From Lachnospiraceae bacterium (GTDB lineage: Bacteria > Bacillota > Clostridia > Lachnospirales > Lachnospiraceae): a stretch of DNA of 38,450 bases. The position numbers and the translations under genes are program-made. Below, one piece after another: positions 17,220 through 25,987 of the stretch. Where the stretch lies: contig JALFIB010000126.1 of NCBI GenBank assembly GCA_022776305.1, positions 1 through 38,450 on the forward strand, read 5' to 3'. The first letter of the stretch is position 1, and every line of letters starts with the position of its first letter. The notes beneath the pieces are model-generated. The model had not been told where the DNA came from. It saw only the letters and a list, made by a program, of their open reading frames with translations, and did no database searches.

Positions 17220-20200
17220 TTACAGCAGCCATTTTTCCAGCGTCTTTGCAAGGGTTTTCACCTCAAAGGGTTTTGCAATATGCTCATTCATCCCCACTGT
17301 TTTTGCAGCCTGTACGTCTTCCGCAAATGCGTTTGCAGTCATGGCTATGATGGGTATACATCTGCAATAATTCCGGTCCATGGCACGTATTGCCCTAGTT
17401 GCATCATAACCGTTCATCTTTGGCATCTGGATGTCCATAAAAATAATGTCATAATATCCATCTTCACATTCTGTCATTTTGTCCACAGCCTCAATGCCAT
17501 TTGATACACGTTCCACTGCAATACCTGTCATTTTCAGGATCTCCACTGCTATTTCTGCATTGAGCTCATTGTCTTCCACAAGAAGCGCACGAAAGCCCGC
17601 CAGATCCATACGTTCCATGTCTGCAAGGAGAATCTCCTGCTCTTTATGCTCTTCTTCTCCTAAAATAGAGTGAAAAGTCCTAGCCAATCTAGAACGGAAT
17701 AAAGGCTTTGTGATAAAAGCATTTGCACCTGCCGCACGTGCTTCCTGCTCGATCTCAGACCAGTCATAAGCAGAAATAATAATAATCGGCACATCCTTTC
17801 CCACGGCTTTTCGGATAGCCCTCGTGGTGGCAATTCCATCCATATCGGGCATTTTCCAATCTAAAATGCACGCAAAAAAGTCCCTGTCTTGCTGATGATG
17901 CCGTATGACATGTTCCACAGCCTGAGCTCCTGATGTAACTCCCACAACCTTCATCCCCAGATCGCTGAGCATGCCGCAGCAGGATTCCAAGCTTAAGGAG
18001 TCATCATCTGCTACAAGCACATCAAGGTCAACAAATTTATCATACTGTACTTCTATAATATCCTGTAGCTTCAAATAGATCGTAACGGTAAAACGTGATC
18101 CCTCGCCAAGCTTGCTTTCCACCTTAATGTCACCACCCATCATGCGGACGATGTTTCGGCTGATTGGCATGCCAAGCCCCGTTCCCTGGATATTGCTTAC
18201 GTGTCCATCGGAAGCTCTGGCAAAAGGTTCAAAAATATGGTCCAGAAATTCTTCTGTCATGCCGATTCCGTTGTCTTCAAAAATAACTTCATAACAACCC
18301 ACTTTTGCCTGCCTTGACGGCTTTTCCGATATGGAGATCGTGATCTTTCCTCCGTCGGGTGTGAATTTCACAGCATTGCCCAGCAGATTCATGAAAACTT
18401 TCTGGATACGAAGGCTGTCTCCCACTACCGCCTCGTGAACCACATCCGATATGTTAACGGACAGCGTGTGGCCATGCTCTTCAATCTGTGCACTGGTCAT
18501 TGTGATCAGATGGTCGATCAGGTCTGAAAGATTGAACTCTTCCTCCACCAGCTGGACTTTACCCGATTCTATCTTACTCATATCCAAAACTTCATTGATC
18601 AGGCTGAGCAGATGTTTGCTGGCATCCGTGATTTTCTGCAGGCTGTCTTTTACCCGTTCCTTATCATCAATATGGGCTGCCGCTATGGCAGTCATTCCAA
18701 TGATGCCATTCATAGGCGTGCGTATATCGTGGGACATATTGGACAGGAAATTCGTCTTTGCCCGGTTTGCTTCTTCCGCTGCGTCAAATGCCGCACGCAG
18801 GGCCATTTCCTGCTGCCGCTCTTTTTTTATCAGATCATCAACATTTCTGGTTCCCACTACTACAGCAAAACTGCCGTCTCGCTCCTGTACAAATGCCACC
18901 CTTGCCTGAAGATATATGATCTCATCATTTTTCAGTTTTTCATAAGTAAAGGAATAATCTTTTCCATCTGCCCGGAAATGCTCCAAAGACAGTTTTTCCA
19001 TAAACTCACTGCGACAGTCTTCTGAAACTAATTCTTCCGCATAGCCGCGCATTCCTTTCGACCAGCAGTAATTATGTTTGAGAAAATACTCCGAGATAGC
19101 TTTCCCGTCTTCATCCTCCGCACGGTACGTGGTAACCGTATCTGTATCAGGATCCACAAGAAGTACGGAATAATACTCTGAGCCGAGTCCTTCAATGATC
19201 TCACGCTGGGTTTCCATTTCACGTGTCTGTTTTAATTGACGCCGCATTTCCTCGTCCACATCGCGCAGTCCTAAAATAAACGTGATCGCTCCATTCGGAT
19301 CCACTGTTTTTGCCACATTCATCTCATAATAGGAAATGATCCCATTCATGATCCTGCGGTACCCCAGTTTAAAAAGCCCTACATCAGGAACCTTCTCCAT
19401 CAGGACATTTAGTCTCGTAGAGGTGATAAGGCGCTCTCTGTCTTCAGGGATCACATAGTTCTCAATATATTTTGTAAGGATTATCTCATAATTGCCTATT
19501 TCCATTAATTTGCCCAACAGTTCCGGGGCCATGCCGATACCATCTGTCCGGTAAAGAGAAATCCTGCTGGTCTTTGCATCAATCTTAAACAGGCTGTGGT
19601 ATTCCTGGCTAAGTGCACTAGCAACTGCCATTTCTTCCTGAAGGGCAGCGTTCATCTTCTCGACTGATGCAAGTGCTTCCTCAATTTTTCTTTGCTGTGC
19701 CAGTTCCTGCATTTTCTCTTCATTGATATTTTTAAAGCCAATCACAAACTCATTTCTTTCACGGTTCGGCTTCACCAGCTGGCACTGGAAATATTGCAGC
19801 TGCCCATTGCGAAATACCCTGTAATTAAAGTACCAAGTCTTTGTATCTGATAAAAGCTTATTCACGCCTGCTACGGAACACACCTCGTCAAAAAGCTTCC
19901 TATCCTCTTCAAGCACATCATTATCTATATAAGAACAGATATTTCTTTCATAACTTCCGGCTGCAAATCTCTTTCCATAACGGTCACTCATTGCCTGCCC
20001 CATACGATAACAGACTGCTTCCCCGGTATCCCCATTCACTGCATATATATTTTCATATGGTATGGCAAGGGCCTGAATGAGATTGTCCTGAGATTCCAGA
20101 GCCTCCTTTTCCGCAGTAATCTGACGGAAACCACAGATAATCTTGGTGTTTTTCCCATTCTCATCCTTCTCCACCGAAATAATGCTGCAGCGAACCCATC

Positions 20201-21095
20201 CGCCAGTAAGTGCAATGTACTCCTGTATTATGATCTGCTTATTGCCAAGTCTCGCGTCAATAGTATCAAAATCCATAAAGATTCGCATGATTGAGCGGTA
20301 TTCTGCCACAACCAAATCATCCACCAACATTTTTAAGGAGATTCTTGCATCCCCTTTTTCACTATAAACATGATGGCTACTGTCAAGAGAAATGATTTCC
20401 TGAAAAGAATTTTCTTCCAGATCGATATAAAACAACGCAAAGAAAACACTGCTCAATGAACCGATGATTGCAGTGTGCTTTTTTTCATCTTCCAAAAGCG
20501 TGGCAAGTTCATCATTTGCCTCCTGCAATTTTTTCCAAGCATCCCCTTCTTCCATTACTTCCTGCAATCTTTTCCTATCATCTTTCTCTGTCTCAAAGGC
20601 CAGATTCTTGTCCAGACTGCCTGAGCTTTCTCCCCGGCTATCTGTGATTTCGCCCAGACAGGCAGATGATGCAACCGATAGTAAAAGAAGCTCGTCTGTA
20701 TGGCGATGAGGATTTTCTATCTCGAGGAATCCGGCAATCTCATCGTCAACCATCAAGGGTACTGCCAGCAGACTTTTGTTTTCCTGAAATTCCAAAGAAA
20801 CCTCTCCGTTTTCTTCTAACATTCCAAGCAATTCTTCCAGATTATTTGCAAGTATGTTTCTCTGATAGACATTTTCTTCAGTCATCCCAGACCTGCACCA
20901 CTCAAATGTACAGCTTGCTTCTGTATGCATTGGATTCAGTTCGTAAACGTAAGCATGGTCTGAATCATAATATTCTCCAAGATCAGAAAGGATATGTGTT
21001 ATCTTATCCCTATCTTTCGGTTTATTCGAGTATTCACGCAATATATACCGGATTGCATGAGCCTGATCTAACATGTTTTGTACAAATTCGCCCAT
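17220..21095 (-). CDS. Hybrid sensor histidine kinase with GAF/PAS domains and two receivers
   Basis: This soluble kinase of 1291 residues starts with a GAF-like domain (about 1-160). Coiled linkers and several PAS-like domains follow to about residue 760 ('NEFVIGFKNINEEK', 'ITFILGLRDVDEE', 'FAVVVGTRNVDD' mark their ends). Next come a HisKA domain with H789 in 'NMSHDIRTPMNG', an HATPase domain ('DNGIGMTEEF', 'GTGLGMPIS') and two receiver domains with phospho-acceptors at D1079 ('ILDWKMPDMDG') and D1221 ('FMDIQMPKMNG'). No membrane segment is visible. The ATG at 21095 has GGGGGTGA nine bases upstream; a TTG at 21113 is a weaker alternative. It is monocistronic. No response regulator with an output domain is adjacent. 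Confidence 0.9.
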   Translation of the reverse strand: MGEFVQNMLDQAHAIRYILREYSNKPKDRDKITHILSDLGEYYDSDHAYVYELNPMHTEASCTFEWCRSGMTEENVYQRNILANNLEELLGMLEENGEVSLEFQENKSLLAVPLMVDDEIAGFLEIENPHRHTDELLLLSVASSACLGEITDSRGESSGSLDKNLAFETEKDDRKRLQEVMEEGDAWKKLQEANDELATLLEDEKKHTAIIGSLSSVFFALFYIDLEENSFQEIISLDSSHHVYSEKGDARISLKMLVDDLVVAEYRSIMRIFMDFDTIDARLGNKQIIIQEYIALTGGWVRCSIISVEKDENGKNTKIICGFRQITAEKEALESQDNLIQALAIPYENIYAVNGDTGEAVCYRMGQAMSDRYGKRFAAGSYERNICSYIDNDVLEEDRKLFDEVCSVAGVNKLLSDTKTWYFNYRVFRNGQLQYFQCQLVKPNRERNEFVIGFKNINEEKMQELAQQRKIEEALASVEKMNAALQEEMAVASALSQEYHSLFKIDAKTSRISLYRTDGIGMAPELLGKLMEIGNYEIILTKYIENYVIPEDRERLITSTRLNVLMEKVPDVGLFKLGYRRIMNGIISYYEMNVAKTVDPNGAITFILGLRDVDEEMRRQLKQTREMETQREIIEGLGSEYYSVLLVDPDTDTVTTYRAEDEDGKAISEYFLKHNYCWSKGMRGYAEELVSEDCRSEFMEKLSLEHFRADGKDYSFTYEKLKNDEIIYLQARVAFVQERDGSFAVVVGTRNVDDLIKKERQQEMALRAAFDAAEEANRAKTNFLSNMSHDIRTPMNGIIGMTAIAAAHIDDKERVKDSLQKITDASKHLLSLINEVLDMSKIESGKVQLVEEEFNLSDLIDHLITMTSAQIEEHGHTLSVNISDVVHEAVVGDSLRIQKVFMNLLGNAVKFTPDGGKITISISEKPSRQAKVGCYEVIFEDNGIGMTEEFLDHIFEPFARASDGHVSNIQGTGLGMPISRNIVRMMGGDIKVESKLGEGSRFTVTIYLKLQDIIEVQYDKFVDLDVLVADDDSLSLESCCGMLSDLGMKVVGVTSGAQAVEHVIRHHQQDRDFFACILDWKMPDMDGIATTRAIRKAVGKDVPIIIISAYDWSEIEQEARAAGANAFITKPLFRSRLARTFHSILGEEEHKEQEILLADMERMDLAGFRALLVEDNELNAEIAVEILKMTGIAVERVSNGIEAVDKMTECEDGYYDIIFMDIQMPKMNGYDATRAIRAMDRNYCRCIPIIAMTANAFAEDVQAAKTVGMNEHIAKPFEVKTLAKTLEKWLL

Positions 21096-21135
21096 GGCAT
21101 AACTCACCCCCAAAATACTAATTGTTCAAAACATA

Positions 21136-21166
21136 TCGTAATATTACGAAAAATCCTATATGTCCA
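21136..21166 (-). promoter_or_regulatory. Kinase promoter overlapped by a 14-bp perfect palindrome
   Basis: The palindrome TCGTAATATTACGA (21136-21149) covers the -10 box TATTAC (21138-21143) of a candidate promoter with -35 TGGACA (21161-21166) and a 17-bp spacer. Such a position suggests an operator for a dimeric regulator. The other sequence in 21167-21479 holds a 6-bp inverted repeat (ATGTCA...TGACAT, near 21199-21217) and one weak ORF. Confidence 0.45.
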
Positions 21167-21219
21167 GATATCTGTATCTTTTCTGTTATAGATCACAAAT
21201 GTCATACTAATTGACATTA

Positions 21220-21411
21220 TTATTTTTTATCCCAAAAGCTTTTAATAATAATTATCACACCATACCCTGTCGTGCCAGAACAAGATTTTTTCTTTCGTTT
21301 GTCCCACGGATCATTGTACAAAAGGAAACGCCTGTTAAAATGAAAGGCCCTAAAAACCTCATAAACATCAGGAAATTCCGTGTTTATAAGATCCTTAAGG
21401 CCTTGCGCCAT
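21220..21411 (-). other. Possible small ORF or gene remnant
   Basis: This 63-residue frame ('MAQGLKDLINTEFPDVYEVF...') reads like a soluble protein for its first ~45 residues and then becomes low-complexity. The open frame continues about 14 codons upstream of the ATG, and there is no good ribosome binding site. It could be the remnant of a larger gene lying between the GGDEF-EAL and kinase genes. I do not recognise the family. Confidence 0.25.
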
Positions 21412-21479
21412 GATTGCCCAACAAGATTTATCCTTCCATAAGATTTCTAGTTTTCACTATATAGCGATCATTCAATATA

Positions 21480-22808
21480 TCAATTTTTCAGCAATTGTTC
21501 AAATTCAGCGGCTGGTATGGGCCGTGCAATATAATACCCTTGAACATAGTCGCAGCCCATTTCCCGCAAGCGATTCATCTGTTCTAAGTTCTCCACACCC
21601 TCTGCAACAACGCTCAGCTTCATCCTGTGCGCCATGCTGATAATATCACTTAAAATACTCTGGTCTGTTGCTTTCGCCGTTTCGTTCTGGACAAATCTCA
21701 TATCCAGCTTCAAAATATCCAACTTCATCTGGCTAAGCATATTCAAAGATGAGTACCCGCTGCCGAAATCATCCATCTCAATTATGAACCCTAACGTTCG
21801 AAGTTCTTCTACTGTATTAATAATTTGGGTAGGATTCTCTGCATAAGCGCTCTCCGTAATCTCCAAATGCAGGTACTCGGGATCTATGCCGTATTTTCCT
21901 GTAAGTTTCAAAAGTGTATCCGCCAGATCCAGCTGGTACACATCTGCTCTGGATACATTCAGATACCGGCAAAATATCGTTTCCGTTTTCTCTCCAATCC
22001 CGCAGCTGGGCGCACACACGCTCCCATATATATTGATCCATCTGTGGAATAAAACCATTTTTCTCAAATAATGGTATAAACTCATCCGGAGCCATAATAC
22101 CCCATTCCGGATGAATCCATCGTACCAGTGCCTCTGCTCCTGCTATGCAGTCGTCCCGCATGCTATATTTAGGCTGGAAATAAACTACAAACTGGCCCTC
22201 TCCAAGAGCCGGTTCCATCGCATCGGTAATAGCCTGCTCCCTCAATAATCTGCTTCGAAGAGAATCGTCGTAAACTGCAAAGTATTTATTATACTGCCCT
22301 CTAATACTCTCCATTGCAAGCAAAGCCCGGTCGCACATCTTCTCAACGGGAAGTGAAGGATCCGTAATTTCATAAATCCCCCAACGCATCACTATGCTCT
22401 TTATTAAGGCCGATGGCTCCTGTTCCTCGTTAAGCCCGAAATTCCGACGGTCTTTCTGTTCCTGCTCCCGTGTCTGGAAACAAAGAAAACGATCAGCACC
22501 AAAACGGCCACAGAAGCCACTGTCTCCCACCATATTTTGGGTTATCGTCGCAACCCTCTTCAGCAGTCGGTCGCCCGCCTCCCGTCCGAAAATATCATTA
22601 AACAGTTTAAAATTTTCAATATTTGAACAAACAATCGTATATTCTCGTTCCGGTTCTTCCAAAAGCCTCTCCCGCACCTTCTGGCAAAAAAATTCTTTGC
22701 TGTAAAGCCCGGTATCTGCCGTTCCGTCCATATCTCATCGATCTGTTTCCTTTTACTTTTGAACATGTCCATACGGAATTTCTTTTCATCATCAACTTTC
22801 TTATTCAT
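21480..22808 (-). pseudogene. GGDEF-EAL protein, interrupted by frameshifts
   Basis: The gene encodes a degenerate GGDEF domain ('GRFGADRF' in place of GGDEF) followed by an EAL phosphodiesterase domain. The EAL motifs are all present: 'AEALVRW', 'LHLEITES', 'DDFGSGYSSL', 'EGVEN' and 'QGYYIARP'. It should therefore degrade rather than make c-di-GMP. The EAL domain is split near 21959-21963: the upstream frame reads 'ILPVSE' and the downstream frame resumes 'NVSRADVYQL', where 'PVSVNVSRAD' is expected. That fits a net loss of two bases. A second shift lies near 22730, where the 22808 frame ('KRKQIDE') passes to 'MDGTADTGLYSKEFF'. The outer frames are the same, so the two shifts compensate. Alternatively translation may start at the ATG at 22731, leaving one frameshift. 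Confidence 0.75.
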
Positions 22809-22903
22809 TTCTTATGCCACTGGTAAAACTCTTTGAAATCAGCTTTCACATCATCCGGCAGCATCGTTTTCTTCACGCCCCGGATAGCTCCCTCCAGAGC
22901 CAT
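22805..22903 (-). CDS. Small ORF coupled between DUF5131 and GGDEF-EAL genes
   Basis: The product is a 32-residue peptide, 'MALEGAIRGVKKTM' onward, rich in lysine and ending in 'QWHKK'. The ATG shares one base with the stop of the DUF5131 gene (TGATG). Its own stop overlaps the next ATG by ATGA. There is no separate ribosome binding site, so expression would depend on reinitiation. The tight packing supports it being translated, but it could also be the tail of an ancestral longer gene. I do not recognise the family. Confidence 0.4.
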   Translation of the reverse strand: MALEGAIRGVKKTMLPDDVKADFKEFYQWHKK

Positions 22904-23628
22904 CAGGCGGTGTATACAGACGGCGAATAATCAATCCCTGCACGCCTTGCCTGACTGCAAAGATCCTTCACCTGCAGCGTATACTTCTTACCCTCTTTTA
23001 CAAAATGGGTCCCGCACTGTCTAAACTGGAAGGACACGTTTTTACGTATACATTGTTCCCTAATGTCCAGTACCCAAGCATAATCAAGCGGCCTTGCGTT
23101 CTTGTCCGACTCACCGCCCACCACCACGGCTTCTATCCCATCCAGATATGGTTCCATATGAATAGGGCCTATCAGGGGCTGGGCTGTGATCTGCTTGTGC
23201 TTGATGGGAAGTTTTTGAAATACAGACAGTTTGCGGTCCGCATTCTCCTGATTTTCCACAGTACAACAGACTACAACATTGTCGTAGCCGTTCCCCCAGT
23301 CATCCGGAATACACTGCATAAACCTGTGGATCCGCTTTGTCAAGAACAAAAATGTGCAGTCTGATCTCTCGCGGATAATATCCCAGCACGCGTCTCTCCA
23401 TGCATCTCCTTCCTCAAGAAGAAAATCACTGGAAAAACATAAATATACGAGCCCGGGCGGCATCTTATATTCACCATTTTTCTTTTTTGCAGTCAGCCTG
23501 TCAAAGTTATCATTTTTGACGATATGATTGGTAGCAATTCCACGCTTTGCGTCACCTTTATGAATATAACAATACTTACAGCCTTCGCTGCACCTATGAC
23601 AGCCTCTCCACGGATCCCATCTGGACAT
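22903..23628 (-). CDS. DUF5131 (phage Gp37/Gp68-like) radical-SAM-type protein
   Basis: This 241-residue protein has an N-terminal cysteine cluster 'GCHRCSEGCKYCYIH', which fits the three-cysteine Fe-S motif of the Gp37/Gp68 family. It continues with family-like blocks 'FLFLTKRIHRF', 'VVCCTVENQENADRKL' and 'VVVGGESDKNARPLDYAWV'. GGAGAAG precedes the ATG. Proteins of this family occur in phages and in bacterial accessory loci; the reaction is not established. It lies 28 bp after the Ntn hydrolase gene and overlaps the next small ORF. No TcmP-like partner is visible. Confidence 0.8.
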   Translation of the reverse strand: MSRWDPWRGCHRCSEGCKYCYIHKGDAKRGIATNHIVKNDNFDRLTAKKKNGEYKMPPGLVYLCFSSDFLLEEGDAWRDACWDIIRERSDCTFLFLTKRIHRFMQCIPDDWGNGYDNVVVCCTVENQENADRKLSVFQKLPIKHKQITAQPLIGPIHMEPYLDGIEAVVVGGESDKNARPLDYAWVLDIREQCIRKNVSFQFRQCGTHFVKEGKKYTLQVKDLCSQARRAGIDYSPSVYTA

Positions 23629-23656
23629 TTTTTATCTTCTCCATTGTTTTTCAGAT

Positions 23657-24355
23657 TTAATTCAGAGACGAAATCTGTTTCCGGGAAATGTCTCCCCATT
23701 TCCGGTTTTCACACCAATACACTGTGTTTTCCGTAACATCAAATACCATAGATACCACCGTCGGGCATACGGTCTGTGATGATGCTTTCAATACTTCAAA
23801 ACAATCTGCCACGTCAAAACTGTCTCCTGATCGTTCCAGCATGGAAACCGCCTTTTCATACCGGTCAAGCCCCATCCAAGGATGCTGCTCACGATCTCCC
23901 TTAAAAGGAGAAAAGTTTGTGAGAACAGAAAATTCCGGTCTCTCTTTGTACTGATATCCCTGTCCGGGAATGATCTGCAAAACGTTGCCGTTTCTGTCTG
24001 ACAGCTGTGACTGGAACGTCACCCCCGGAACGCTACAGATCGTATGGTTTTCCGCAATTTCTTTCACTTCAGAAAATGTTTTCTTTTCCAATAGCAAGTC
24101 AATGTCCAGATTGATGATATTTTTGCAGTTTTCTACAGTCGGATTGCTGCGCTCATCAAAAGGCCAGCAGGTAGGCATGGCAACAAAATCCCCTCTGGCA
24201 TTTGCCCCAAATAGGGGAAGCCAGCCTTCTGCTTCATCCTTGACAGCGATATACACTCTATTCTCTTCTGCTACTACCTGATATTCCATCTCCAATAAAT
24301 CGAGATTCCATCCAACTATTGTTTTCTTTCCATTATGAACGATACTCGTACACAT
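23657..24355 (-). CDS. Ntn-hydrolase, choloylglycine/penicillin acylase-like
   Basis: This 232-residue protein begins 'MCTSIV'. After removal of Met, Cys2 would be the N-terminal nucleophile. 'VGWNLDL' follows around residues 14-20, as in linear amide C-N hydrolases (the bile-salt hydrolase / penicillin V acylase superfamily and related C45 enzymes), and 'LTNFSPF' lies near residue 140. It is shorter than typical bile-salt hydrolases (about 320 residues), so the amide substrate should not be assumed. GAGGAGG lies nine bases before the ATG, inside the second copy of a tandem repeat. It is co-transcribed with the GyrI fragment upstream and DUF5131 downstream. Confidence 0.75.
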   Translation of the reverse strand: MCTSIVHNGKKTIVGWNLDLLEMEYQVVAEENRVYIAVKDEAEGWLPLFGANARGDFVAMPTCWPFDERSNPTVENCKNIINLDIDLLLEKKTFSEVKEIAENHTICSVPGVTFQSQLSDRNGNVLQIIPGQGYQYKERPEFSVLTNFSPFKGDREQHPWMGLDRYEKAVSMLERSGDSFDVADCFEVLKASSQTVCPTVVSMVFDVTENTVYWCENRKWGDISRKQISSLN

Positions 24356-24409
24356 TTCAAATCCTCCTCGTGGGAACCTTTATTTCAAATCCTCCTCACA
24401 GGAACCTGT
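24354..24409. repeat. 28-bp imperfect tandem duplication carrying the RBS
   Basis: Copies lie at 24354-24381 and 24382-24409. They share the core ATTTCAAATCCTCCTC and the later GGAACCT. On the minus strand each copy contains GAGGAGGATTTGAAAT. One copy holds the last codons and stop of the GyrI fragment, and the other holds the ribosome binding site and ATG of the Ntn hydrolase. Confidence 0.8.
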
Positions 24410-24588
24410 ATTTCCGTCAGCCATTCCCGTTCCGTTTCTTTGTTCCACACTCCGTCAATATAAGACTCCCTGATATTCCCGCAGATCTCATAACTATTTT
24501 CTTCGATATAATTCAAGAGCGCTGCACAGGATTCATGAAGGGTATCATAAGATTTCGTCAGATCTTTTACTTCAATACATGCGCTCAT
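24385..24588 (-). CDS. Truncated GyrI-like effector-binding domain protein
   Basis: This 67-residue protein matches only the C-terminal part of GyrI-like/AraC effector-binding domains. 'LLNYIEENSYEICGNIRESY' and 'WNKETEREWLTEIQVPVRR' are typical ends of that fold, which is usually about 150 residues or fused to a MerR helix-turn-helix. AAAGGAGG lies six bases before the ATG, so it is probably still translated. Upstream is a promoter with MerR-type architecture. It is either a small stand-alone derivative or the remnant of a MerR/GyrI regulator. Confidence 0.6.
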   Translation of the reverse strand: MSACIEVKDLTKSYDTLHESCAALLNYIEENSYEICGNIRESYIDGVWNKETEREWLTEIQVPVRRI

Positions 24589-24617
24589 ACATAGCCTCCT
24601 TTTTCCTTTCTGAAGCT

Positions 24618-24648
24618 ATGCCACAGCCTCCCCTAAGGGACGAGTCAA
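24618..24648 (-). promoter_or_regulatory. MerR-type promoter of the GyrI fragment / Ntn hydrolase / DUF5131 operon
   Basis: TTGACT (24643-24648, minus strand) is followed by an unusually long spacer holding the dyad CCCTTAGGGG. The -10 region is poor and falls in TGGCATAG (19-21 bp spacing). Long spacers with a dyad are the mark of promoters that a MerR-family activator must untwist. The dyad differs from that at 37339-37357, so a different MerR protein probably acts here. Confidence 0.5.
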
Positions 24649-24721
24649 GAGCTTATATGATATTGTACCAAATCCACCTGCTGTGAAATAGGGTAATAAA
24701 CGATGTAAATGTGTCAATTTT

Positions 24722-25882
24722 TCATCTTGTTGCTTTGTTTAAGGCCTCATGCATCACAATCATCAGCAGCAATAAAGCCAAAAGATATACAGGCAAAAGA
24801 GCAACGGTAATGGTGTTAGCAATGACTCCAAATAGCGGCGGCATCAGTAAAATCCCCATATAAGCAAATGCCATTTGTACTCCAATGATTGCCTGAGATT
24901 TATCCTCACCAAAATGTTCCGGAGTGGAATGGATAATGCAGGGATAGATTGGGGCGCATCCGAGACCGATCAGGATCAAACCTGCTAATGCAATCTCTGC
25001 TTGGCCGTGAATGAACATTACAAATACTCCGCTCAAAATCAGCACTTCCCCCAATCGGATCATTTGCGTATCATTCAGCTTCATAGTGATAAACCCGCTG
25101 ATTGCCCTTCCCACTGTAATTCCCACAAAAAACATTGCTGCGTAGCTAGCAGCCTTATCTTTCGGCACTCCTTTATACAAATGCAAAAAGCTGCTCGCCC
25201 ACAAACCACTTGTCTGCTCAATAGCGCAGTAACAGAAAAAACAGATCAGCACTTCTTTTGCTCCGTGGATTTTTAAAATGCTCTTCAAAGGTATCGGCTT
25301 TCTCTTCTCTCCAGCGTTTTCATCAACTGTCTGCTTTCGCTCTTTCCAAAGAGGCAGGCTTGCAAAGAGAATAACAGTTAAAACCACCTGCAGGATTGCA
25401 ATATAACGGTATCCCATATTCCATCCCCGTCCTCCTGTCAGTGCATATCCCATGATATACGGGCCCGCAGCCGCTCCGATTCCCCACATGCAATGAAGCC
25501 AGCTCATATGCCTGCTCTCATAATGAAGTGCAACGTAGTTATTAAGAGATGCGTCAACACTTCCTGCACCAAGGCCATAGGGAATTGCCCAAAAACAGAT
25601 CATCCAGAATTTGCCAGACAAAGAAAATCCAAACAATGCAAATGCTGTCATTGCAACACTGATCGCTGTAACTTTTCCAGTTCCAAGCTTCAAAGTCAAT
25701 CGATCACTCTGCAAACTTGAGATCACGGTACCTAATGCAATAATCATCGAAACGATTCCTGCATAAGACAGTGGAACGTGAAACTGCGTATACATCATCG
25801 GCCATGCCGAACCCAGCAAGGAATCCGGCAAGCCCAAACTGATGAAAGCCAGATAAATAATAGCTAAAAGAAGTTGTATCAT
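24722..25882 (-). CDS. MFS transporter
   Basis: This 386-residue protein has about 12 transmembrane segments and the FucP-like pattern of small sugar-type MFS carriers ('FISLGLPDSLLGSAWPMMY' at the N-terminus, 'GLGAGSVDASLNNYVA' in TM5, 'GLGCAPIYPCIIH' in the second half). The aspartate and asparagines in the N-terminal half suggest proton-coupled uptake of a polar substrate, but this is inference. GGAGGTGA precedes the ATG. It is divergent from a broken AraC-family gene that probably once controlled it. Confidence 0.85.
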   Translation of the reverse strand: MIQLLLAIIYLAFISLGLPDSLLGSAWPMMYTQFHVPLSYAGIVSMIIALGTVISSLQSDRLTLKLGTGKVTAISVAMTAFALFGFSLSGKFWMICFWAIPYGLGAGSVDASLNNYVALHYESRHMSWLHCMWGIGAAAGPYIMGYALTGGRGWNMGYRYIAILQVVLTVILFASLPLWKERKQTVDENAGEKRKPIPLKSILKIHGAKEVLICFFCYCAIEQTSGLWASSFLHLYKGVPKDKAASYAAMFFVGITVGRAISGFITMKLNDTQMIRLGEVLILSGVFVMFIHGQAEIALAGLILIGLGCAPIYPCIIHSTPEHFGEDKSQAIIGVQMAFAYMGILLMPPLFGVIANTITVALLPVYLLALLLLMIVMHEALNKATR

Positions 25883-25987
25883 CTTGTCACCTCCATGTTT
25901 TATTGATATAATAATATCGTTTTTTATTGATAATTCATAGAATTATTTCGCCTATTTTATATGACAAAATCGTCAAAAGGAGTTTCT

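Noticed and set aside
22560-22808. Separate 82-residue gene before the GGDEF-EAL gene
   Set aside because: Its first ~26 residues continue naturally into the GGDEF-EAL frame after a small shift. The rest is an out-of-frame shadow of the GGDEF domain.
23657-24355. Bile-salt hydrolase
   Set aside because: MCTS start and Ntn motifs fit the superfamily, but the protein is about 90 residues shorter than true bile-salt hydrolases and lacks clear substrate-site matches.
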